DNA of 14,647 bases from an uncultured bacterium (GTDB lineage Bacteria > Verrucomicrobiota > Kiritimatiellia > RFP12 > UBA1067), in contig CACYEO010000137.1 in NCBI GenBank assembly GCA_902773475.1, positions 1 to 14,647 on the forward strand, given 5' to 3'. Position 1 is the first letter of the stretch. Each line of letters begins with the position of its first letter. Positions 8,068 through 13,867 of the stretch are shown here, piece after piece. The position numbers and the translations under genes were made by a program. The notes under the pieces are model-generated. The model was given only the letters and a program-made list of their open reading frames with translations, ran no database searches and was not told the origin of the DNA.

Positions 8068-9801
8068 ATGGAAGGCATCCCCGCGATCATACACTGCTGC
8101 TGGTTCGGCGGACGCAAGACACGGCTCGCAAAACGGTGTCTTGAAAGCTGGCGCAGGTTCGCCCCGGATTTCGCAGTGCGCGAATGGGACGAAAAAAGCG
8201 TGCGGGCGGAATTCGCGGGGGAGGATGCGGCTTTCTTCGAAACGGCTCTCGCGGCGAAGGCGTGGGCCGCCGCGAGCGACTGGGCGCGGATGGCTGCGCT
8301 TTGGCGTTTCGGCGGGGTGTATTTCGATTTCGATCTCGAGCTGGTGTCGCCCCTCCGCGGTCTTCCAAAAGCAGGATGGATTGCTTCGGAATGGATGCGC
8401 GACGGCTCGGCGCGGTGCAACCCCGGCGGCGGAATCGCTCTGCCGCCGCGCTCTCCCGTCGCGCGCGGGATGCTCGATTTCTACGCCGGAAAGCGCTATT
8501 CCCGCGACTTGGACATGATGTGGATCATCAGCCGCGAGCTCGCTCCGCTGCTCGCCGCAAATCCGTCCGTCGCTACGCTTTCTCCGGACGTGTTCAGTCC
8601 GATCGCTTTCGACGGATCGTGCAGGCGGTCGTCAAGCACGGTCGGGATACACCGCTACGCAATGAGCGGAGCCGGGCCTGCGCGCCGCTTCGCGCGCTGG
8701 CTTTCGTGGCACGGCATGGGCGGAATCGTGGAGGCGCTTCTCGGATCGCGCGGACGGAAAAAAGCGTCCGACCCTTTCGACACCGTCCACGTATGCGCGG
8801 GAATCGACGTCTTCAACGGCGCCGCCGCCGTCGCCGCATCCATAGCCCGCGAACAGGCGGCGCAGGGCCGCAAGGTCGCGTTCCTCTCCGTCGCCCCGCC
8901 CCGCGGCGTCCCGGAAGTCGGCCTCTCCGGCGTGGAACGCATCGTGTTCCGCCGCACTTCGATTCCCGTCCTGCGGCGGCTTTGCTTTTCCGCCGGAATG
9001 CTCTTCGGCCTCCGCCGCATCTGCCGCAATGCCGGAACGGTGCATGTGCATTGCGACTGGACGTTTCCCGTGTGGGCCGCGTCGTTTTTCGCGCGCAAAC
9101 GGCTTGTGTTTTCTCCGCACGGTTCGTTCGATCCCGTGCGCCTGCGACACTCGCGCGTGAAGAAATTCCTTGCCGGATTCATTGAAAGGGCGTGTCTGCG
9201 CAAAGCCGCCGCCGTGCACGCGACGACCCACCGCGAAGAGGAATGGATCCGCGCATTCGAACCGCGCACCGGGAAAATCGCCGTGGAGCCGCCGGGGACG
9301 GATATTCCGCCGCAGTCCATGCCGCGCATCCGCCGCGCGGGAGAACCGCTGAGGGTCCTGTATCTCGGGCGGCGCCATCCGCTGAAGGGCGTCGGCATGC
9401 TTGAAAAAGCGGTCGAAGGTCTCGATGTCGAACTGCGCACGGAGGACTCGCTTTCCGGGCGGGAAAAAGAAGAGGCGTTCGAGTGGTGCGACGTTTTCTG
9501 CCTGCCGACGAAATCGGAGAATTTCGGACTTGCAGTGGCGGAGGCGCTTGCGCATTCGCGCCCCGCGATAACGACGCGCGGAGCTCCGGCGTGGGAGGAA
9601 CTCCCGGCGCGCGGCTGCGGCTGGTTCACGGACGTCTCCGCGGAAGCGCTCCGCGCCGCGCTCGAAGAAGCGGCCTCGCTTCTTCCCGGGCGTCTCGCGG
9701 CGATGGGCGCGGCGGGACGCGAATGGATGGAAAAGGATTTTTCCGCGCGCGACAGGGCCAGGGCGATTTCAAAGGCGCTCGAACCCGGCGTTCCGGCATG
9801 A
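8068..9801 (+). CDS. Two-domain glycosyltransferase fusion, GT32 plus GT4
   Basis: 577 residues in one open frame. Residues 1 to about 200 are a GT32-type (Gly_transf_sug, GT-A) domain: IPAIIHCCWFGG, CLESWRRFAPDF, WAAASDWARMAALWRFGGVYFDFDLE, with the metal-binding DxD at D87-F-D89. After a basic linker (about 205-237) comes a GT4 (GT-B) domain: HVCAGIDVFNGAAA, FSPHGSFDPVRLRHSRVKKF (349-368), LYLGRRHPLKG and TKSENFGLAVAEAL, with the E-x7-E pair at E484 and E492. Such domains are usually separate proteins. Both keep their key residues, so the protein could add two sugars in succession to a lipid-linked glycan on the cytoplasmic side. It starts 10 bases after the acetyltransferase stop and ends the cassette; donor sugars cannot be told from sequence. 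Its last 33 bases overlap the convergent btuD gene. Confidence 0.88.
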   Translation: MEGIPAIIHCCWFGGRKTRLAKRCLESWRRFAPDFAVREWDEKSVRAEFAGEDAAFFETALAAKAWAAASDWARMAALWRFGGVYFDFDLELVSPLRGLPKAGWIASEWMRDGSARCNPGGGIALPPRSPVARGMLDFYAGKRYSRDLDMMWIISRELAPLLAANPSVATLSPDVFSPIAFDGSCRRSSSTVGIHRYAMSGAGPARRFARWLSWHGMGGIVEALLGSRGRKKASDPFDTVHVCAGIDVFNGAAAVAASIAREQAAQGRKVAFLSVAPPRGVPEVGLSGVERIVFRRTSIPVLRRLCFSAGMLFGLRRICRNAGTVHVHCDWTFPVWAASFFARKRLVFSPHGSFDPVRLRHSRVKKFLAGFIERACLRKAAAVHATTHREEEWIRAFEPRTGKIAVEPPGTDIPPQSMPRIRRAGEPLRVLYLGRRHPLKGVGMLEKAVEGLDVELRTEDSLSGREKEEAFEWCDVFCLPTKSENFGLAVAEALAHSRPAITTRGAPAWEELPARGCGWFTDVSAEALRAALEEAASLLPGRLAAMGAAGREWMEKDFSARDRARAISKALEPGVPA

Positions 9802-10518
9802 CGCCGCGCCGGCGCGCCATGCGGTCCGCGTGGCGCGCCATACGCGCACGCCGTACGCCGCGGAAAGATTTTCCTGCGTGAAAACCTCTTCGGGAGTTCC
9901 GTCGCGGACGATCCGCCCGGCCGACATCAACACGGCGCGCGTGAACGCGCCGGACGCGTTTTCGAAATCGTGGACCGCCGCCACGACCGCAAGCCCGGGT
10001 CTGCGTTCCGCAAGCATTTCAAGAAGGCGGGAAAATTCAGCCGCACGCACCATGTCGAGATGCGCGGAAGGCTCGTCGAGCAGCACGGCGGGCGCGCCGG
10101 AAGCGACGGCGAGCGCGACCGCAAGCAGCTGTTTTTCGCCGCCAGAGGCGGCACCGGCGGGTCTGTCGGCGAGATGCTCCGCCCCGAGAGCGGCAAGCGC
10201 GGCGTCGACCGCCGCGAAATCCGCGGGGGAGGGGCGGCGGAAAGGTTTAAGTCCGGCGGTCCTGCCGAGCATGACGAATTCGCGTCCGCTCAAACCGCAA
10301 TCCGCAGGGATGTCCTGCGGCGCGAAAACCGGGCGCGCGCCGGACGTCCGTGCGCACAGCGCGATCACCCGCAGAAGAGAGGTCTTCCCGGCGCCGTTGG
10401 GTCCTGCAAGGACGATACGCTCGCCCTGGCGCACCGCCAGCGAAACCCCGTCGAGGATTTTCGCCTTCCCCGCGAACGCCGTGTGGTTTTCAAGCGAAAA
10501 CACGAAACCGCGATTCAC
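9769..10518 (-). CDS. btuD: BtuD-like ABC transporter ATPase (cobalamin uptake)
   Basis: 249 residues from a GTG at 10518. Walker A is GPNGAGKTS (39-47), the signature is SGGEKQ (125-130), Walker B is AVLLDEP with D148-E149, and the switch histidine is H183 in VHDF. Q68 in FAPQDI is the Q-loop. This is the FecE/BtuD class of importer ATPase that pairs with FecCD/BtuC permeases. The GTG overlaps the btuC stop as GTGA and has a strong ribosome site AAGGAGGG 7 bases upstream, so an apparent long frame extending back through btuC is not the gene. Cobalamin as substrate is inferred from btuB and the riboswitch at the head of the operon. About 20 residues after the usual end (GVRVW) form an Arg-rich tail, the last 11 of which overlap the convergent glycosyltransferase gene. 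Confidence 0.9.
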   Translation of the reverse strand: MNRGFVFSLENHTAFAGKAKILDGVSLAVRQGERIVLAGPNGAGKTSLLRVIALCARTSGARPVFAPQDIPADCGLSGREFVMLGRTAGLKPFRRPSPADFAAVDAALAALGAEHLADRPAGAASGGEKQLLAVALAVASGAPAVLLDEPSAHLDMVRAAEFSRLLEMLAERRPGLAVVAAVHDFENASGAFTRAVLMSAGRIVRDGTPEEVFTQENLSAAYGVRVWRATRTAWRAGAASCRNAGFERL

Positions 10519-11363
10519 TGCCGCGCCCTCCTTGCAAGAAGGAAAAGGAAAAACGGCCCGCCGGACAGCGCGCAAACGATTCCCGCGTTCGAACCTTCCG
10601 GCATGAAGCGCAGAAGCTGCTGGGCGGCGAAAAGGAAAAGCGCGCCTCCGGCCATCGACGCGGGAAGATAGACGCAATGCCTGCACCCGAAGATCCTGCG
10701 CGCCGCGTGCGGCGTTATCAGCCCCACGAATCCTATCGCACCGGCCAGCGAGACCGATGCGGCCGTCGCAAGCGACGCCGCGCCGAGCGACACGATGTAC
10801 GTCTTTCGCACGTCGACCCCGAGCGATCGGGCGCAGACGTCGCCGAGCGCCAGCGAATCGAGATTCCTGTTTTGCGAATACAGCGCGATTGCCGATACGG
10901 CCAGCGCCACGCAGGCGAACGCGAAAGCATGCGGCGAAATGCGCGACAGATCCCCGAAGAGCCATTTCGAAACGGATTCGAACGTTCCCGCGGGCGCATG
11001 GGATATCACGACCATCTCCGCCGATCCTGCAATCGACCCCACGGCGAATCCCGCCAGCGAAACCGTTTCCGCCGGAAATCCGTACACGCCCTTCCCGCGC
11101 GATGCAAGCCACGCCACAAGGCACACGAGCGCGAGCGAAGCGCACGAGCCGCCGAAAGCGCACAGCGACACTGCGATCCCGCCGAACGCGCCGACCCCGG
11201 CGACTACGGCGAGCGAGGCGGCAAGCGCCGCCCCGCCGACCGTGCCCAGCAGATACGGTTCCGCAAGCGGATTGCGCAGCGTGGACTGGAGCGCCGCCCC
11301 GGCAAGACCCAGGGACGCGCCCACCACGAGCGGGGCCGCAAGGGATGTCGCTTCGAAGCCCAT
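10515..11363 (-). CDS. btuC: BtuC-like (FecCD family) permease, short at the N-terminus
   Basis: 282 residues, against about 325-340 for BtuC/FecCD permeases. It opens MGFEATSLAAPLVVGASLGLAG and reaches the conserved RNPLAEPYLLG already at 30-40; in E. coli BtuC that segment lies about 55 residues further in. Thus TM1 and the R(L/I)PR loop are missing. The rest is normal: several membrane helices, LALGDVCARSLGV, AGAIGFVGLITPHAARRIFG (the coupling region facing the ATPase) and the C-terminal SGGPFFLFLLARR. The ATG lies one base past the btuB stop. An in-frame stop at 11385-11387 leaves only seven sense codons before this ATG, none a start, so the missing part cannot be restored upstream. It works with the ATPase to carry cobalamin over the inner membrane. 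The gap could be real, or due to a lost segment or a sequence error near the btuB/btuC junction. Confidence 0.85.
   Translation of the reverse strand: MGFEATSLAAPLVVGASLGLAGAALQSTLRNPLAEPYLLGTVGGAALAASLAVVAGVGAFGGIAVSLCAFGGSCASLALVCLVAWLASRGKGVYGFPAETVSLAGFAVGSIAGSAEMVVISHAPAGTFESVSKWLFGDLSRISPHAFAFACVALAVSAIALYSQNRNLDSLALGDVCARSLGVDVRKTYIVSLGAASLATAASVSLAGAIGFVGLITPHAARRIFGCRHCVYLPASMAGGALFLFAAQQLLRFMPEGSNAGIVCALSGGPFFLFLLARRARQ
10526..10533 (-). promoter_or_regulatory. Strong ribosome binding site deciding the GTG start of btuD
   Basis: AAGGAGGG on the minus strand, with 7 bases to the GTG at 10518. It lies inside the end of btuC. It supports starting the ATPase at the overlapping GTGA rather than at any upstream ATG in the same frame. 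Confidence 0.8.
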
Positions 11364-11364
11364 G

Positions 11365-13317
11365 TCAGAACGAATAGCCCGCCGTCAACATCCAGCAGCG
11401 CCCCGCGCCGGGATAGTATTGCGAACCGTATGTGGAATAGTCGCAATAGTTTTTGCCAAAGAGATTGTCCACGGAAAGGCCGATCTTGAACCCTTCGATT
11501 TCTTTGCAGAAGCCGGGCGTCCATTCGATTCCCGCGCGGAAAATGCCGAATCCCGGAGTCTTCGGCGAAACGTTGTCGTAGTCGGATATGCTGAACATGG
11601 CGCTCTGCCAGCGGTATCCGCCGGAAAGCCGCACTTCGCCGCACAGCCAGACGTGCCCGTCAAGAGCGACGGTTGATTCCGGAACGGCGGGAATCTTGTT
11701 GTCTTTGAACCTGCCGCCTGCGAACTCCGCATCCACGTATGAATACGAAAGCGCCACGCCTGCAACCTTTTTGCGTTCCCACGCGGCGCGGAGGTTGAAC
11801 CCCTTGCGCACCGTATCGTCGGGGGAGTTCACGTTCGCCCAGGTGTACGGATTGTAGAAGATTTCGCGATCGAGCCGCGAAACGTACGCATTGCCTCCGG
11901 CGCTGAAGCCGTCGAGAAATTCAAAATCCCCGCCGGCGTCGGCAGTCCATCCCTTTTCGGGCGAAAGCATCCGCAGCGACGTTTCGTCGAGGAACGGATT
12001 GCGGTAGTGCCGTGAAAAGCGCACAAAAGCCTTCATTCCGTCCGCAGGCTTGAAAAGCATGGCGGCGTCGAACGCCGTCAGATCGTTCTTGGACGCTTTC
12101 GGAATCGCGGACGAGTTGCCGTTCCACGAACGTTCGCACCTGCCGCCGAGCCGCAGCGCAAGCCAGTCCGCCACCTCAAGCGTATCCTGCGCGAACACGC
12201 CGCCGGTCTGTCTGTCGAGACGGTATTTCCCTCCCGAGCCGTTCGCGTCGTTCCTGTCATAGCGGAATTCCGCGCCAAGCAGGAACTCGTTTCCGAGACC
12301 GGCGATTTCGGACGTGTTTATCCATTCGGGCGAGAACCTGTACGAATACATGTCGTAATCCACGTACCAGTAGCCGTAGGTCTTGCTTTTCATGCGGCGG
12401 CGCGAAACGGTCCCGGCGAGTTTGAACGTGTTGTCTTCGTCGAGCACAAGCGAATCCGCGACGTTCAGTCCGTAGCTGGTGCGGCGGTAGAAATTGCCGA
12501 GGTTCGACGACTGTCTGGGATCCTCGTGCCATTGCGCGCGCGAAAGCGCGTCCGGCAGTTCCCAGTCGGCGTCGGAATAGAACGCGGACAGTTTTAGCGA
12601 AGAGCCGCCGCTCCACGTCTTCTTTGCGCCGCCGCGCGCGTTCCAGATGTCGTATCCCGAACGCGTGCGCCATCCGTCCGAATGGTCCCAGCCCGCGGAA
12701 CTCCAGTATTTCACCCTGTTTGTCGCATCGCCGCCCGAAGCGTAAACCGATCCGCCGAGAGTGTTCCAGCTGCCGCCGCGCACTTCGATTCCGCCGTGCG
12801 CGGCGTAATCTGCCGGTTCTGTGACGATATTGACCATCCCGGCGGAAGCGCCGTCGCCGTGAAGAACGCTCTGCGGCCCGGACAGGATTTCGATGCGCTC
12901 GATTCCCTGCAGGGATATCTGCGACAGATTGGGCGGGCTCATGTCGGGATTGTTCAAACGCTCGCCGTCGACAAGCACGAGCAGCCGCCCGAATCCGTTT
13001 TCTCCGTATCCGGCGGGGGAAATCTGGGCCATCGCGGGATTACCCGCCCCGAGGTGCGAAACGTGGAGCGAAGTTGTCTTCGCCATCAGCAGGTCCGCCA
13101 CGCCGGAAGCGCCGGAATGCGCGATTTCCTCTCTTCCTATTGTGCGGACGCTCTGCGGCATTTCAGACGCCGCGGCATCCGTTCTGGACGCCTCCACCGT
13201 CACCGGGGGGAGGGTGTGGATTTCATTTGTCTGCGCCGCGTACGATGCGGCGGCGCACAATACGCCGGCCGCGCCGCAGAAAACCGCGGCGCGTTTCTTC
13301 GAGGGTGCGATGCCCAT
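11365..13317 (-). CDS. btuB: BtuB-like TonB-dependent cobalamin receptor
   Basis: 650 residues. Residues 1 to about 28 are a signal peptide (SKKRAAVF, hydrophobic core, SYAAQ). A TonB box LPPVTVEAS lies at about 36-44. The plug domain follows (about 50-165): SVRTIGREEI, RLLVLVDGERLNNPD, IERIEILSGPQSVLHGDGASAGMVNIVT. The rest is a 22-strand-type outer-membrane beta-barrel rich in alternating aromatic strands, ending in GYSF with a terminal Phe, as needed for outer-membrane insertion. Size is close to E. coli BtuB (614). It binds a corrinoid outside and lets it through the outer membrane using TonB energy. A cobalamin riboswitch in its leader gives the substrate. AAGGA at 13328-13332 is the ribosome site before the ATG. 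It is the first gene of btuB-btuC-btuD, one base from btuC. Confidence 0.94.
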   Translation of the reverse strand: MGIAPSKKRAAVFCGAAGVLCAAASYAAQTNEIHTLPPVTVEASRTDAAASEMPQSVRTIGREEIAHSGASGVADLLMAKTTSLHVSHLGAGNPAMAQISPAGYGENGFGRLLVLVDGERLNNPDMSPPNLSQISLQGIERIEILSGPQSVLHGDGASAGMVNIVTEPADYAAHGGIEVRGGSWNTLGGSVYASGGDATNRVKYWSSAGWDHSDGWRTRSGYDIWNARGGAKKTWSGGSSLKLSAFYSDADWELPDALSRAQWHEDPRQSSNLGNFYRRTSYGLNVADSLVLDEDNTFKLAGTVSRRRMKSKTYGYWYVDYDMYSYRFSPEWINTSEIAGLGNEFLLGAEFRYDRNDANGSGGKYRLDRQTGGVFAQDTLEVADWLALRLGGRCERSWNGNSSAIPKASKNDLTAFDAAMLFKPADGMKAFVRFSRHYRNPFLDETSLRMLSPEKGWTADAGGDFEFLDGFSAGGNAYVSRLDREIFYNPYTWANVNSPDDTVRKGFNLRAAWERKKVAGVALSYSYVDAEFAGGRFKDNKIPAVPESTVALDGHVWLCGEVRLSGGYRWQSAMFSISDYDNVSPKTPGFGIFRAGIEWTPGFCKEIEGFKIGLSVDNLFGKNYCDYSTYGSQYYPGAGRCWMLTAGYSF

Positions 13318-13327
13318 GTTTCGCCAT

Positions 13328-13343
13328 TCCTTTCATGCGAAGG
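13328..13343 (-). promoter_or_regulatory. Hairpin that can mask the btuB ribosome site
   Basis: On the minus strand CCTT (13343-13340) can pair with AAGG (13332-13329) across a 7-base loop. AAGG is the core of the btuB Shine-Dalgarno. It lies just after the riboswitch P1 helix, so it is a candidate expression platform that turns off translation. A 4-base stem is weak, so this is inference. Confidence 0.35.
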
Positions 13344-13353
13344 TTGACTTGAA

Positions 13354-13498
13354 GCGGCCGGCTCGTCTCCTGACTTGCGGTTTCAACCTCGCTCCCGCCT
13401 TCGCGCCCAGCCCGGGACGCTGGCTTGCAGGGAGTCTGTAGCCGTATACAGTTGCGCGACAGTGGCCGGTTCTCACAGCCTTCCGTTTGCGCGGCCGC
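13354..13498 (-). ncRNA. Cobalamin (AdoCbl) riboswitch
   Basis: Minus-strand leader of btuB. The B12 box reads AAGTCAGGAGACGAGCC (13376-13360). Upstream of it are GAACCGGCCACTG (13472-13460), with the conserved GCCACTG, and GCAACTGTA. P1 can form from GCGGCCG (13498-13492) and CGGCCGC (13360-13354). Layout and order match the cobalamin riboswitch family. It would lower btuBCD expression when adenosylcobalamin is plentiful. A short hairpin over the btuB ribosome site suggests control of translation; I see no U-run terminator between P1 and the ATG. Confidence 0.95.
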
Positions 13499-13511
13499 GT
13501 TGACGGCGCAG

Positions 13512-13520
13512 AGTTTACCA
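13512..13520 (-). promoter_or_regulatory. Extended -10 promoter of the btuBCD operon
   Basis: TGG then TAAACT on the minus strand; the surrounding TGTGGTAAACTC (13511-13522) equals that before thiC. The start would be near 13505, a few bases before riboswitch helix P1. A TTGAAA at 13538-13543 lies 20 bases upstream of the -10, too far for a normal -35. Confidence 0.6.
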
Positions 13521-13560
13521 CACTCCCGCGTACCGCATTTCAAATCTCGCGCATTTAGGC

Positions 13561-13596
13561 TAAAAACATAGAAGCCCGGAACTCTGGATTTCTATG
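13561..13596 (-). terminator. Rho-independent terminator, minus strand
   Basis: On the minus strand CATAGAA (13596-13590), a loop region of 16 bases with further CC/GG pairing, TTCTATG (13573-13567), then TTTTT (13566-13562). It would end transcription coming from the surface-protein gene after running through the repeat region, and shields the btuB promoter just downstream. Confidence 0.6.
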
Positions 13597-13600
13597 AGCC

Positions 13601-13826
13601 CTCAGGCATGAGACATGAAACGGGAGACGCGAGACGCGGAAAATTCTCCCGTCCGACGTCAAAATCTCCCGCGTCTCCCGTCTGACGTCTCACAGCCAAC
13701 CCAAACACTCAAACACTCAAACACCCAAACACTCAAACCCTTCTCAATTCTGTCAATTTTGTAAATTCTGTCTAAAAACCAAACACCCAAAACTTTTCAC
13801 TATTCACTATTACTTATTACCTAACC
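13601..13826. repeat. Chain of five short tandem arrays with periods 7, 7, 8, 9 and 7
   Basis: In order: heptamers NNGAGAC at 13608-13635 (ATGAGAC, ATGAAAC, GGGAGAC, GCGAGAC); heptamers GTCTNNC at 13673-13693 in the opposite sense; octamers AAACACTC/AAACACCC at 13703-13734; nonamers like TCAATTCTG at 13744-13770; heptamers TTCACTA, TTCACTA, TTACTTA, TTACCTA at 13796-13823, ending ACC. The first two form an 11-base perfect inverted repeat (13621-13631 with 13670-13680). A 16-base direct repeat with one mismatch lies at 13645-13660 and 13674-13689. No gene is visible in the stretch 13318-13867. Confidence 0.85.
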
Positions 13827-13839
13827 TTCTCTCCGGGCC

Positions 13840-13866
13840 GGTCACTCGCTGGGCGCGAGCCCGACC
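13840..13866 (-). terminator. GC-rich hairpin directly after the surface-protein stop
   Basis: GGTC and GACC at the base, an A against CCC internal loop, then CTCGC pairing with GCGAG over a 5-base loop. It begins 2 bases past the TAA stop. There is no U run after it, so it is either an atypical terminator, a 3'-end stabiliser, or a repeat-borne element. Confidence 0.4.
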
Positions 13867-13867
13867 C

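Noticed and set aside
8660..8790. Frameshift or assembly join explaining the GT32-GT4 fusion
   Set aside because: The frame is continuous with normal base use across the linker, and no stop or start pair with a ribosome site is seen there.
10519..11163. Long N-terminal extension of the btuD frame across btuC
   Set aside because: The extension is antisense-like Arg-rich sequence in another frame of btuC; the GTG with AAGGAGGG explains the ATPase start.
13538..13543. TTGAAA as -35 box of btuB
   Set aside because: The spacer to the -10 is 20 bases, outside the normal range, and the other promoters here lack a -35 as well.
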